Assembly: GCA_013285405.1 (NCBI GenBank)
Contig: CP053446.1
Span: forward strand, 2,961,001 to 3,025,000
Length of the DNA stretch: 64,000 nucleotides
Source of the DNA: Ignavibacteriota bacterium
GTDB lineage: Bacteria; Bacteroidota; Ignavibacteria; Ignavibacteriales; Ignavibacteriaceae
Direction of reading: 5' to 3'
Position 1 is the first letter of the stretch; each line of letters begins with the position of its first letter. Position numbers and translations under genes: made by a program. Shown in pieces: positions 52,174-61,447 of this stretch. Under the pieces are notes generated by a model. That model saw nothing but the letters and a program-made list of their open reading frames with translations, was not told where the DNA came from and made no database searches.

Positions 52174-52851
52174 CTATTCTCCGCTCGTCAATTTTATTAG
52201 GCAGTCAGCGTATTTCTTCATTTGTGCAGGTGTTTTGATTTTAAATGGATCAGGAACTATTTCATTTTTACTTGTATCAATAATTTTAATGCTCTCGGGA
52301 GAAAATTCACCGACTAAAAAAATCTTCCCATCAAATTTACCAAATATGCAGGTCAGTTCAAGAAGTGTAACGCTTCTGCGATCAAAAAAGGATTTTACGA
52401 TTGCATTTATTTTTGAACAAAGTCTTATGATGAATTTTATATCATCGTATGAAGAAAGGTTGAATGATACAATGTGGCTTTCAGTTATGAGTGAATCTTT
52501 ATCATCACTATAATGGAATTCAAATATTGGCAGTTCAAGTTGTGATTGCGGTTTAATAGAGAATATTTTTGATGTCCGTAAATCAGCATTATTTAATATT
52601 CTTACTTTGAACGGAATCTCAGTAAAATTAATAAAATACAATTGATTTTTACTATTTCGTTTCTGGTAAGCACTCGGAATATTATAACCCTTTAAATAAT
52701 CGAGAAAGAATGCATTAAGAGATGCCGTCTTTTCACCAAACGCTTTTAATTTTATTTTAACATTTTTTTGTGTCAGAAAATAATCACTATAATCAATAGA
52801 TTTAAAATCTGCTGCTGACTCTGATATGTTATCTTTAATTTTTTGCTTCAA
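52174..52851 (-). CDS. PurC (SAICAR synthetase)-like protein, divergent and N-terminally eroded
   Basis: The second half of this 225-aa protein follows the short bacterial PurC pattern: LPIFEFHYSDDKDSLITESHI (PurC: EF.YK.D...D..I.E.HI), DDIKFIIRLCSKINAIVKSFFDRRSVTLLELTCIFG (helix then 'ILVDFKLEFG') and KIFLVGEFSPESIKIID (PurC: 'EISPDTCRLWD'). The middle has YLKGYNIPSAYQKR like 'FL...GIPTHFIK'. The N-terminal GKxKxxY ATP loop and the KDDxTAFNG and RNxxAGS signatures are missing or changed. It precedes psd, pssA, purS and purQ in one unit. It may be a degenerate PurC, an enzyme with altered activity or a structural relic. Confidence 0.6.
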   Translation of the reverse strand: MKQKIKDNISESAADFKSIDYSDYFLTQKNVKIKLKAFGEKTASLNAFFLDYLKGYNIPSAYQKRNSKNQLYFINFTEIPFKVRILNNADLRTSKIFSIKPQSQLELPIFEFHYSDDKDSLITESHIVSFNLSSYDDIKFIIRLCSKINAIVKSFFDRRSVTLLELTCIFGKFDGKIFLVGEFSPESIKIIDTSKNEIVPDPFKIKTPAQMKKYADCLIKLTSGE

Positions 52852-52925
52852 TATGAATTCACTGAATTTTTATTTCTACTCTACAAATATTAAAATTAAG
52901 TTAGGAATTTTACGTATATAAAGTC

Positions 52926-52948
52926 AATCAAATATCGTATATTTGATT
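52926..52948. promoter_or_regulatory. Perfect inverted repeat, possible operator between divergent units
   Basis: AATCAAATAT-cgt-ATATTTGATT is a perfect 10-bp inverted repeat in the 144-bp gap between the divergent PurC-like and ybaB units. On the plus strand it includes TATATTTG (52938-52945), a match to the -7 element TAnnTTTG, so a bound dimer would block this promoter. Confidence 0.5.
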
Positions 52949-52995
52949 AAATTTTAACAAAAAAACATTTATATGACCAATATCGGAGGAAGTTA

Positions 52996-53322
52996 ATGAA
53001 GGGCGGAATGCAAGCGATGCTGAAACAGGTGCAAAAAATGCAGGAAGAAATGCAGAAAGTACAGAGTGAACTTGGAAATCTTACTGTATCGGAAGAGGCA
53101 GGTGGTGGGATGATTAAAGCAACTGCAAACGGTAACCGTGAAATAATATCTATTGAAATCGATCCGCAGGTAATTAATAAAGATGAAAAGGAAATACTTG
53201 AAGATTTAGTTGTAGCTGCTGTTAATAAAGCAATTTCTTCGGCAGCTAAATTAGCTGAGGAAGAAATGGCAAAAGTTACTAAAGGAATGTTGCCACCTGG
53301 AATGAATATCCCGGGATTATAA
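52996..53322 (+). CDS. YbaB/EbfC-family nucleoid-associated protein
   Basis: The 108-aa protein matches the family: MLKQVQKMQEEMQKVQSELGNLTVSEEAGGGMIKATANG, then EIDPQVINKDEKEILEDLVVAAVNKAI and a methionine- and glycine-rich tail. These dimeric proteins bind DNA and often pair with recR, as here (recR starts one base after its stop). A strong GGAGGAAG ribosome binding site lies just upstream. Confidence 0.94.
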   Translation: MKGGMQAMLKQVQKMQEEMQKVQSELGNLTVSEEAGGGMIKATANGNREIISIEIDPQVINKDEKEILEDLVVAAVNKAISSAAKLAEEEMAKVTKGMLPPGMNIPGL

Positions 53323-53323
53323 A

Positions 53324-53920
53324 GTGCAAATTGCTGAGCCATTATTAGTTGCAATTGAAGAATTGAGTAAACTTCCGGGAATTGGTAAAAAAACTGCACA
53401 AAGGCTCGCGATCCATCTTTTGAAATGCGAAGATCAACAGGTGGAAAGACTTATTACCGCAATTCAAAATTTAAAACTGAAACTCAGATTTTGTTCAAGA
53501 TGTTTTAATCTTTCCGAAGAAGAACTTTGCAGTATTTGCACTTCTGAAAAAAGAGATAAATCTGTTATTTGTGTAGTCGAAGAAGCGAGTGATGTTATGG
53601 CAGTTGAAAAAACTCATGAGTATAAAGGTTTGTATCATGTTCTGGGTGGCGTTCTCTCACCATTATCCGGAATTACACCTGAATCACTTCATATAAAAGA
53701 ACTGCTTAAAAGATTTGAAGAAGAAGAAATTAAAGAAGTAATTCTGGCATTAAATCCTGATACTGAGGGCGAGACTACATCACTGTATTTAGCAAAAATT
53801 CTTAAACCAATCGGGATAAAAGTTACCAGAATAGCCAGAGGTTTACCGATTGGTGGTGATCTTGAATTTGCTGATGATGCAACTATTGGTCGCGCAATTT
53901 TAAATAGAAGTTCTTTATGA
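53324..53920 (+). CDS. recR: Recombination protein RecR
   Basis: The 198-aa protein (GTG start) has the helix-hairpin-helix LSKLPGIGKKTAQRLAIHLL, the zinc finger CSRCFNLSEEELCSIC, and the Toprim domain CVVEEASDVMAVEKTHEYKGLYHVLGGVLSPLSGI with ALNPDTEGETTSLYLAKIL. RecR loads RecA with RecO/RecF at gaps. Its stop overlaps the ATG of the 49-aa ORF. Confidence 0.97.
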   Translation: MQIAEPLLVAIEELSKLPGIGKKTAQRLAIHLLKCEDQQVERLITAIQNLKLKLRFCSRCFNLSEEELCSICTSEKRDKSVICVVEEASDVMAVEKTHEYKGLYHVLGGVLSPLSGITPESLHIKELLKRFEEEEIKEVILALNPDTEGETTSLYLAKILKPIGIKVTRIARGLPIGGDLEFADDATIGRAILNRSSL

Positions 53921-54066
53921 ACTCGTTTGAATTATTCAGAGAATGCGAAATTTCAATCTTCAATCAAAGATTTGATTTTAAATTCATCCAATTGAAGAGT
54001 AATTATTCTGGCAACATTTATAAAACTGAAACATCACCTGGTTTGATTATTTTTGAAAAGAAATGA
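53917..54066 (+). CDS. Small 49-aa ORF, translationally coupled to recR and the next lipoprotein
   Basis: An ATG overlapping the recR stop (ATGA) opens a 49-residue frame (MNSFELFRECEISIFNQRFD ... SPGLIIFEKK). It ends with a TGA that overlaps the next gene's ATG (again ATGA). Exact four-base couplings at both ends are hard to explain by chance. Composition is Phe-, Ile- and Asn-rich, with no signal peptide. Unknown function. Confidence 0.6.
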   Translation: MNSFELFRECEISIFNQRFDFKFIQLKSNYSGNIYKTETSPGLIIFEKK

Positions 54067-54641
54067 AGACAGTATGTAAAATATTTATCAGCATTTTTTT
54101 GATTACAGTTTCCGGCTGCGAACTGTTCCAGGTACGGGAACCCGAAGATCCTGATGAAACAAAGTCAAGTTTCAGGGTACCTGTTGAGCCAGCAGATGTT
54201 ATTCAAAATCTGATTAATTCATTCAAAGATAAAAATTCAAATGATTATAAAAAGAATTTATCAAGTGGTTTACCATTGGTTAATAGAGATTTTTTCTTTG
54301 TCCCTTCCGGTAACGTATCATCGATTTTTCCGATTGACTGGCATGTCGATGATGAATTTCAGTATTTCAATAATTTGGTGACAAAGTCTCCTGAGAGTGT
54401 TCCAATAACTTTATCATTCACTGGAGAAATCTATGATGTGCGAGCTGATAGTGCGCTTTATACGGCGCAATATTCCATCAGTGTTCCTGTATTGAATTCA
54501 GATCCTAAAATTTACCAGGGGAGTTTGAAGTTCACTATGACAAGAGATATAAATTCTGCTTGGATTATTTATTTCTGGGAGGATATTGCAAATCAGGGAT
54601 TTAAAAGCTGGAGTGATTTGAAGATTGAGTTTTATTTGTAA
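54063..54641 (+). CDS. Lipoprotein of unknown function (1)
   Basis: The 192-aa product has a lipoprotein signal (KIFISIFLITVSGC, cysteine at residue 19). Its mature part suggests an NTF2/SnoaL-like or DUF-type compact fold: VIQNLINSFKDKNSNDYKKNL, DWHVDDEFQYFNNL, SALYTAQYSISVPV and a C-terminal AWIIYFWEDI. The next gene is a second lipoprotein with the same layout and overlaps it by 17 bases, so the two likely work as a pair. Family not recognised. Confidence 0.65.
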   Translation: MKTVCKIFISIFLITVSGCELFQVREPEDPDETKSSFRVPVEPADVIQNLINSFKDKNSNDYKKNLSSGLPLVNRDFFFVPSGNVSSIFPIDWHVDDEFQYFNNLVTKSPESVPITLSFTGEIYDVRADSALYTAQYSISVPVLNSDPKIYQGSLKFTMTRDINSAWIIYFWEDIANQGFKSWSDLKIEFYL

Positions 54642-55149
54642 TTACAAAATATTATGTGCGAATGTTATTTTCATTCTGATGGTCTTCGGTTGCACTAATC
54701 CCTTCGCACCAAAACTTGATACTGATTTGGATAGCGGAGTTCCTCCGATATCAGACCAAACTACTATTGAAGGTGTATTCCAAAATTTTCAATATTCATA
54801 TACATTTAAAGATACACTCATTTATGGCAATCTGATTACTTCAAATTTTACTTTTACTTATCGAGATTATGAAAATGGTTATGATGTAAATTGGGGAAGG
54901 GATGAAGAAATGCGTACTACTTATGGATTGTTTCAAAATTCAGAAAGACTTGATCTGATCTGGAACAATATTGTTCTCAGTACGATTGATTCACTTGATG
55001 CAAATATCGTCCGAAGTTTTAATCTTAACATAACATTCAATCCGACGGATGTTGTAAGGATAGATGGTCGGGTGAATGTCTCTTTAAAAAAAGATCCTGA
55101 AACACAAAAATGGCGTATGGACCGCTGGATAGATGAATCTAATTTCTAA
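54625..55149 (+). CDS. Lipoprotein of unknown function (2)
   Basis: The 174-aa product starts at a TTG inside the previous gene. Signal and lipobox are FILMVFGC (cysteine at residue 23), followed by TNPFAPKLD. The mature domain parallels that of its neighbour: TIEGVFQNFQYSYTFKDTLIYGNLI, FTYRDYENGYDVNWGRDEEMRTTYGLF and WRMDRWIDE at the end. The two are probably old duplicates. Function unknown; it is 20 bases upstream of ftsX. Confidence 0.65.
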   Translation: MSFICNYKILCANVIFILMVFGCTNPFAPKLDTDLDSGVPPISDQTTIEGVFQNFQYSYTFKDTLIYGNLITSNFTFTYRDYENGYDVNWGRDEEMRTTYGLFQNSERLDLIWNNIVLSTIDSLDANIVRSFNLNITFNPTDVVRIDGRVNVSLKKDPETQKWRMDRWIDESNF

Positions 55150-55169
55150 AAACTATTAGAAAATAAATT

Positions 55170-56033
55170 ATGTTGTTATTTTATTTTGGAGAGGCTCTTC
55201 GTTCAGTAAAATCTGCAAAATCTTCTTTCATTCTGACTACTTTCAGCCTGACAATAAGTGTTTTGCTCATTCTTTTCAGTTATTTCACTCTGCAGATATC
55301 AGATTATTATTCTTCAATTCTAAAATCAAGTATCAAAATTAATTTGTTCCTTAAAGAACCTACCTCATCTTCAAGTCAGGAAAACACGCTTGCAGAACTG
55401 AATGAGCAAGTTTTTATCGATACAGTTGAATTTATTAGTAAAGACCAGGCTGCAGAACAATTCATCAAAGAGACAGGTGAAGACTTTAAAAAAGTTCTTG
55501 ATTATAATCCATTGCCAGCTTCATTCATTGTAAGAATAAAAGATTCATATGCAAACAGTGATTCATTAAACTTTATAATTAAATATCTATCAGGAATTCA
55601 ATCGGTTGATGAAGTAATTTTCAGAGAAGGATTTATTTATAAAATGCTTGGATATATTGAATCAGTAAAATTTTATTTATTCCTGCTTACAATTTTGTTT
55701 TCTTTGATTGCTATATATCTTGTCTATGCCACAATAAAATTAATTATTAATGCAAGGCTAATAGATTTTGAAACTATGAAGCTGGTTGGAGCAAAATTAT
55801 CTACAATTAAAATTCCTGTTCTACTCAATGGAATAATAGCCGGTTTAATTTCCGGTATTCTGACTTATTTCATTTTTATATTTTTTAAAGGACAAGTTAC
55901 GTTTATTCAATCATTGGGAATATTAATCACGCAGAAAATTGTCATTTACTATTCCATCATATTTTTAACCGGACCATTGTTAGTGCTGATTGTTTCAATG
56001 ATAACCCTCCGGAAAATTTCATTGAAAATTTGA
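55170..56033 (+). CDS. ftsX: Cell-division ABC permease FtsX
   Basis: The 287-aa protein has the FtsX topology. There is one N-terminal helix, a periplasmic domain (KINLFLKEPT..., FISKDQAAEQFIKETGEDFKKVLDYNPLPASFIVRI), and then three helices carrying a conserved YVYATIKLII and the cytosolic signature DFETMKLVGAK. With FtsE it activates peptidoglycan hydrolases at division. ftsE is not adjacent in this window. Confidence 0.92.
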   Translation: MLLFYFGEALRSVKSAKSSFILTTFSLTISVLLILFSYFTLQISDYYSSILKSSIKINLFLKEPTSSSSQENTLAELNEQVFIDTVEFISKDQAAEQFIKETGEDFKKVLDYNPLPASFIVRIKDSYANSDSLNFIIKYLSGIQSVDEVIFREGFIYKMLGYIESVKFYLFLLTILFSLIAIYLVYATIKLIINARLIDFETMKLVGAKLSTIKIPVLLNGIIAGLISGILTYFIFIFFKGQVTFIQSLGILITQKIVIYYSIIFLTGPLLVLIVSMITLRKISLKI

Positions 56034-56119
56034 TGATGCAATTTTATTTCATAATTTAACAAATGTTTTTTGATGGTTATTTTTATTATCCATAATTCTT
56101 CACTCATCTTGAATTTCTA

Positions 56120-57709
56120 ATGAAATTTATTTTTGTTATTATTTTTTGTTTGATGAGCATATCCAATTTAAAAATGTTTGCTCAACGACTTCCGGATTAT
56201 CCTGAAAGGGTTGTACAGGATAGTTTGAATCAAATCTTTTCAGCACCTGCAAATAAAATTGCAACTGAAGGGATTATTAATCCTGAAGAATATCAGGTTG
56301 GACCCGGTGATAAGATTTTTATATCGATCAGCGGAGTAACTGAAATTGCAAATACACTCATAATTGATCAGGAAGGTTGGCTTTACATTCCAAGAGTTGG
56401 AGGAGTTGATCTGAGAAACGCAACTCTGAAAACTGCAAAAGAAAAAATTGTAGAAGCCATTCTCAGGTATTATAAAAATGTAGATATTTTTATTTCCCTG
56501 GCTGATTTCCGGATGATAAAAATTTCTCTTGTTGGGAATATTAAAAAGCCATCTGTTTTCGTATTACCTGCTAATTCAAGACTGATGGATCTTGTAACTA
56601 ATTCAGGTCAATTAAATCAGGACTCTGATATCAGAAATATTAAGGTAATTCCAAAGGAAGGTGAAACTAAAACTTTTGATCTGTTAAGCTTTTTGAGATA
56701 TGGTGATTTTGCAAATAATCCGATTTTAATTGAAGGCGATGTTGTTCTCATTCAAAAAGTCGATCAGGTTATTAGGATAAGTGGTCAGGTTCAGTTCCCC
56801 GCACTATATGAATACAGACCAAACGAAACGGTGTCAGACTTAATTAATCTTTCAGGCGGCTTTTTATTTGATGCACGAAAAGATACTATTGAACTTGTAA
56901 GATTTCTCGAAGACGGTAAAACTCAGATTAGCAACTATTATTCTTATGATGAATTAACTAGTACTGAAGTTTTTTTACAGAATAAAGATCACGTTATCAT
57001 AAGAAAGCTTCCGGAATTTCTGATAGATCATTATGTTGTCATTAATGGTTACGTTCAATATCCTGGTTGGTATAAAATCAACAAAAACAAAACAACACTA
57101 AAGCAAATAATAGAGGAAGCTGGTGGGTTTTTACAAGATGCATCTTTATTGGAAGCCTCTGTGATAAGAAAGATGGAAGTTGAAGAAACCGATCAGGAAT
57201 ATGAAAGACTAAAACTAATGCGAATTGAAGATATGACTGAAGATGAATATGATTATTTCAAAGCAAAATCGAGGCAGCATTCTGGCAAAGTCGTTGTAGA
57301 TTTTATAAAGCTTTTCAGAGAGAATGATATACTTGAAAATATTCTTCTGCATAAAAATGATGTTATAAATATTCCTGAAAAGAAAAATTATATTATTATG
57401 TTAGGTCAATTAGTTAACCCCGGGAAAATAGTTTTTGATTCTTCACTCACAATTCAGGATTATATTTCATTAGCCGGAGGTTTTGGCTGGCGTGCTTTGG
57501 AAGGTGATGTCCGGATTATCAAAGCAAGCACAGGTGAATGGTTAGATGCTGATGATGTTGAAAAACTTGAAGCCGGTGATACCATTTGGGTTCCTGAAGA
57601 TCCGCCGGGTCCGAAATTCTGGGATGTTTTTACAGATGCTTTAACTATTGTAGCACAGTTAGCTGCGATAGTAGCTGCATCTGCTGCAGTAATCGTTGCC
57701 ACGAGGTGA
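56120..57709 (+). CDS. Polysaccharide export outer-membrane protein (SLBB domains)
   Basis: The 529-aa protein has a signal peptide (about residues 1-21). It then has the Poly_export start YQVGPGDKIFISISGVTEIANTLIIDQEGWLYIPRVGGVDLRNATL and four SLBB-like repeats (KISLVGNIKKPSVFVLPANSRLMDLV, ISGQVQFPALYEYRPNETVSDLI, INGYVQYPGWYKINKNKTTLKQII, MLGQLVNPGKIVFDSSLTIQDYISLAGGFG). The C-terminal helix (IVAQLAAIVAASAAVIVATR) resembles the Wza membrane-spanning helix. First gene of the export cluster; Wza-like pore for capsule or exopolysaccharide. Confidence 0.9.
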   Translation: MKFIFVIIFCLMSISNLKMFAQRLPDYPERVVQDSLNQIFSAPANKIATEGIINPEEYQVGPGDKIFISISGVTEIANTLIIDQEGWLYIPRVGGVDLRNATLKTAKEKIVEAILRYYKNVDIFISLADFRMIKISLVGNIKKPSVFVLPANSRLMDLVTNSGQLNQDSDIRNIKVIPKEGETKTFDLLSFLRYGDFANNPILIEGDVVLIQKVDQVIRISGQVQFPALYEYRPNETVSDLINLSGGFLFDARKDTIELVRFLEDGKTQISNYYSYDELTSTEVFLQNKDHVIIRKLPEFLIDHYVVINGYVQYPGWYKINKNKTTLKQIIEEAGGFLQDASLLEASVIRKMEVEETDQEYERLKLMRIEDMTEDEYDYFKAKSRQHSGKVVVDFIKLFRENDILENILLHKNDVINIPEKKNYIIMLGQLVNPGKIVFDSSLTIQDYISLAGGFGWRALEGDVRIIKASTGEWLDADDVEKLEAGDTIWVPEDPPGPKFWDVFTDALTIVAQLAAIVAASAAVIVATR

Positions 57710-57714
57710 TTTCA

Positions 57715-58860
57715 ATGACTTTACACGACATCATTCACGTTTTATTGATTAATTGGAAAGCAATTGTAAAATATACAATCGGCTCTGCTGTTGTAATTTT
57801 TCTATATCTGTTTATTATCTCGCCGGTAACTTATAATGCACCCGTTACAATTCTCCCACCACCCGAATCTGATCAAATGTCAGGAATAGGTTCATTACTT
57901 TCAGGGAGCGGCGTCGGAGATTTTTTAACAGGAAAATTTTCTCCGGGTAATTCGCAGCTATTTTTACAAATTTTGAAAAGTCGAACTGCTGCTGAATATG
58001 TCATTAGAAAAAATAATCTGCTCGAGTTTTATGGCGAAGATTCTGAATATGATGCCGTAAAAAAAATTAATTCAGATTTGCAATTGGATTTGTCTAAAGA
58101 GGGGATAATTACATTAGCTGTAAATCTTTCCACAGGTTTCTTACCAAAAATATTTTCGGATATTGATTCAATTAAAAATCTATCTGCTCAGGTATCAAAT
58201 TCGTTTGTTGAAGCATTAGACAGTATCAACCGCGAAAAAGTATCATACCGGGCTAAACGGGCGAGGGAATATATTGAAGCTCAACTTTTGCAAACCAAAG
58301 CAGAACTTGATTCGGCAGAATTTAAACTGATGGAATTCCAAAAGGCAAACAAAACTATTTCTCTTCCAGAACAGCTTGAATCCGCTATTGAAAGCGCAGC
58401 AAAACTAAAAGCAGAAATTGTTAATACTGAAATTGAAATTGCTTTACTTGAACCAAATTCAAGACCTGACAATAAGAATTTATTAGCACTAAAGAAAAAG
58501 TTAACTCAGCTTCAAAACGAGTATGAAAAATTTGATATTGATTCTGATGATTTCCTTATTGCATTTAGTGATGTTCCTGAATTAGGAATGCAGTTATCAA
58601 AACTTTTGCGCAATGTTAAAATCAAAAATGAAGTTTACATTCTTCTGCAGCAGCAATTTTACAAAGAGAAAATTCAGGAAAACAGAGATGTTCCGACTAT
58701 TGATGTACTGGATGAAGCCATTCCTCCGAAAAAGCAGGTGTCACCAAGACTGATTTATAATACTGTGGTCGGTTCTATTTTTGCTTTACTTGTACTATCT
58801 TTGATTTTCATCATCAAAGAAAAGAAGATTGTAATCTTCAAAAATCGAATGGATAATTAA
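57715..58860 (+). CDS. Wzz/GumC-like polysaccharide chain-length protein
   Basis: I choose the ATG at 57715, preceded by AGGTGATT, over the GTG overlapping the previous stop. The 381-aa protein has two membrane helices that flank a periplasmic coiled coil (about residues 160-250, [54 protein letters not shown]) and a C-terminal [15 protein letters not shown] ahead of the second helix, the proline-rich motif of Wzz. It has no kinase domain. It sets chain length or couples export between inner and outer membrane. Confidence 0.88.
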   Translation: MTLHDIIHVLLINWKAIVKYTIGSAVVIFLYLFIISPVTYNAPVTILPPPESDQMSGIGSLLSGSGVGDFLTGKFSPGNSQLFLQILKSRTAAEYVIRKNNLLEFYGEDSEYDAVKKINSDLQLDLSKEGIITLAVNLSTGFLPKIFSDIDSIKNLSAQVSNSFVEALDSINREKVSYRAKRAREYIEAQLLQTKAELDSAEFKLMEFQKANKTISLPEQLESAIESAAKLKAEIVNTEIEIALLEPNSRPDNKNLLALKKKLTQLQNEYEKFDIDSDDFLIAFSDVPELGMQLSKLLRNVKIKNEVYILLQQQFYKEKIQENRDVPTIDVLDEAIPPKKQVSPRLIYNTVVGSIFALLVLSLIFIIKEKKIVIFKNRMDN

Positions 58861-58862
58861 TT

Positions 58863-59795
58863 ATGAAAACAGCAGTTGTTACTGGTGGCGCTGGATTTCT
58901 GGGTTCACATTTATGCGATAAATTACTTAGTGAAGGTTTAAAAGTCATTTGCGTAGATAATCTTATTACAGGTAATACAGATAATATTGCTCATCTGGCA
59001 GGGAATGAAAATTTTTCATTTATAAAGCATGATGTTACTAATTATATTTTTATTCCCGGTAATGTAGATTATATACTGCATTTTGCGTCTCCTGCAAGTC
59101 CTGTTGACTATTTACAATTACCAATACAGACTTTGAAAGTTGGATCCTTAGGTACTCATAAAGCATTAGGATTAGCAAAAGAAAAACGTGCAAGATTCTT
59201 ACTTGCTTCTACTTCAGAAGTTTATGGAGATCCTGAAATCAATCCACAAACAGAAGAGTATTGGGGGAACGTAAATCCGATCGGACCAAGAGGTGTTTAT
59301 GATGAAGCTAAAAGATTTTCTGAAGCTCTTGTTATGGCTTATCATCGCTATCATAATGTTGACACAAGAATAGTTAGGATTTTTAACACTTTCGGACCAA
59401 GAATGAGAGTTAATGATGGAAGAGCTATTCCTAATTTTATTATGCAGGCTTTAACAGGAAAACCAATTACTGTTTATGGAGATGGATCCCAGACAAGAAG
59501 TTTCTGTTATATCACTGACCAGGTTGATGGATTATTCAAATTACTAATGTCCGGTGAAAATGAACCTGTGAATATTGGAAATCCCGAAGAAATTCCTTTG
59601 ATAGATATTGCGAAAGAAATAATTGAGCTGACTAAAAGTAACAGCAAAATTATTTTCGAAGATTTACCGGTGAATGATCCAAAAGTCAGGCAGCCTGATA
59701 TTACCAAAGCAAAAACAATACTTGGCTGGGAACCAAAAATCAACAGGCGAATGGGATTAGAAAAAACCATTGAGTACTTCAAAAAGTTTGTTTAA
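58863..59795 (+). CDS. UDP-glucuronate decarboxylase-like (UXS) NAD-dependent epimerase/dehydratase
   Basis: The 310-aa extended SDR has [15 protein letters not shown] (NAD binding), [76 protein letters not shown] (YxxxK) and [26 protein letters not shown]. These match UXS, which turns UDP-glucuronate into UDP-xylose in the cytosol and provides sugar for surface glycans. A related UDP-glucose 4-epimerase-like activity is less likely given ASPASP and YDEAKR. It begins two bases after the Wzz-like stop. Confidence 0.9.
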   Translation: MKTAVVTGGAGFLGSHLCDKLLSEGLKVICVDNLITGNTDNIAHLAGNENFSFIKHDVTNYIFIPGNVDYILHFASPASPVDYLQLPIQTLKVGSLGTHKALGLAKEKRARFLLASTSEVYGDPEINPQTEEYWGNVNPIGPRGVYDEAKRFSEALVMAYHRYHNVDTRIVRIFNTFGPRMRVNDGRAIPNFIMQALTGKPITVYGDGSQTRSFCYITDQVDGLFKLLMSGENEPVNIGNPEEIPLIDIAKEIIELTKSNSKIIFEDLPVNDPKVRQPDITKAKTILGWEPKINRRMGLEKTIEYFKKFV

Positions 59796-59852
59796 TTGTT
59801 CCGACTTTATTTTCATTTCATAAAATCATTTGAATAGTTACTGTCATCGAAT

Positions 59853-61403
59853 ATGAGTAAGAAATTTACTTCGACTATTGCTGGTGCATCAATATTTATT
59901 TCTTTGCTCGGATTAATTAGCAGAGGTCTTGGTTTTATCCGGGAAATAATTTTCGCTAATAACTTTGGGTTGGAAAAAGAATTTGACCTTTATCTCGTTG
60001 GTGCTGTTTTACCAATAACTATTAATACCATCTTGCTCTATATTGGCCAGAATTATTTTATTCCCGAGTTTCAAAAGATTAATTCTTCAAATCAACAACA
60101 CGCACAAAATTATTTCAAACAGTCAATTCTATTATTTTCAGCGGCAGGATTAATACTCGCACTTTTACTCTTTTTTACCAGTGGAATGATTGTTGATTTC
60201 TATATGCAGTCTGCGGATTCAGCAAGCAGGGAAACAGCATTACTTGTATTCAAAATCTTTTTAGTCACAATTCCATTCTCAGCAGCTATTTCTGTTTTAT
60301 CAGCTTTACTGCAAAGTTTATATGAGTTTAAATATCCTGCAATTTCAATTCTGTTTCTTAATATCGCAATTATTATCCTGCTTCTCTTTTTATCTGACAG
60401 GTTTGGTGTTTATGTAATACCAATTGGTTATGTTGTTGGTACATTTCTGCAATTCATCTATCTACTTATCAAATCACGTAGATATTTGAATTTTGATTCT
60501 TTAATTAATTCTGATGGAAATAATTTCTACAAATCAATCTTAAACTCATCAATAGTAATTATTATACTTATTGAATCAATGAGTCAGTTATATGCAATAT
60601 TTGATAGATATTTTTATGGACAGATATCATCAGGAGGTATCGCCTCACTCAATTATGGATTAATAATATGGTTTCTCCCAGTTTCAATTATTTCAATATC
60701 TCTGGCAACTGCAGTTTTCCCTGTGATAACTAAAGCAATCAATAATAGAGCTCATCAGGAAATTGAAAAAATTTACAACGAAAGTATTTCTATGAATACC
60801 TTTTTGTTAGTGCCTATTGCATTTATACTTTTCTTTTTTGGTGATATCATTATCAAAATATTTTTTGAGCGCGGAAAATTTGTTGAAAATAGTACGTTAA
60901 TAACTTTCGGTGTATTAAAATTTTATTCATTAAGTCTAGTATTCTATTCTGTATATGCTGTATTTAATAAAATATTTTATAGCATAAATCAAGCAAAACT
61001 CCTTCTCCTGATCACCGTATCTGGTGTGATATTAAAATTTGTTCTCAACTTTTTGTTTGTTGGATTTCAGCAGGAAGGGTTAGCTTTGAGTACAAGTATC
61101 AGTTTTATATTTTTCTTTGTAGTTAGTTATGTTCTACTAAACAAAAAATTGAAAATAGAAAACCAGTCACTTTTTATTAAAGATTTCTTATTTCACTTGT
61201 TAAACAGTTTTATTTCTTTTGGAGTTATAGAAATTATTTCGAATGTTTTAAATAGAAATGAATTGTCAGCAGAATTAAGTAAGGTCTTGATTTTTGTTAT
61301 GATTTACATTACGAATACTCTGATAATTAAGCATAATGCGGTTATTATTACGAAAAGAGTTTATAGTCGATTAAATCCATTGAGTTATTTAAAGTATAAT
61401 TAA
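59853..61403 (+). CDS. MurJ/Wzx-like polyprenyl-linked oligosaccharide flippase
   Basis: The 516-aa polytopic protein has about 13-14 membrane helices and the MATE/MVF fold start SIFISLLGLISRGLGFIREIIFANNFGLEKEFDLYLVG, typical of MurJ and Wzx-type exporters. Other features are AAISVLSALLQSLYEFKYP and LATAVFPVITKA. Located between a sugar-nucleotide enzyme and an O-antigen ligase, it probably flips the lipid-linked repeat of this cluster (Wzx role), rather than lipid II. Confidence 0.85.
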   Translation: MSKKFTSTIAGASIFISLLGLISRGLGFIREIIFANNFGLEKEFDLYLVGAVLPITINTILLYIGQNYFIPEFQKINSSNQQHAQNYFKQSILLFSAAGLILALLLFFTSGMIVDFYMQSADSASRETALLVFKIFLVTIPFSAAISVLSALLQSLYEFKYPAISILFLNIAIIILLLFLSDRFGVYVIPIGYVVGTFLQFIYLLIKSRRYLNFDSLINSDGNNFYKSILNSSIVIIILIESMSQLYAIFDRYFYGQISSGGIASLNYGLIIWFLPVSIISISLATAVFPVITKAINNRAHQEIEKIYNESISMNTFLLVPIAFILFFFGDIIIKIFFERGKFVENSTLITFGVLKFYSLSLVFYSVYAVFNKIFYSINQAKLLLLITVSGVILKFVLNFLFVGFQQEGLALSTSISFIFFFVVSYVLLNKKLKIENQSLFIKDFLFHLLNSFISFGVIEIISNVLNRNELSAELSKVLIFVMIYITNTLIIKHNAVIITKRVYSRLNPLSYLKYN

Positions 61404-61447
61404 AAATAATTTTGTTCGAAAAATTTTTATTGTTTGCGAGTTAATCT

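Noticed and set aside
52947..53399. 150-codon minus-strand frame opposite ybaB and the recR start
   Set aside because: It is antisense to two well-supported genes and has the composition expected of a shadow frame.
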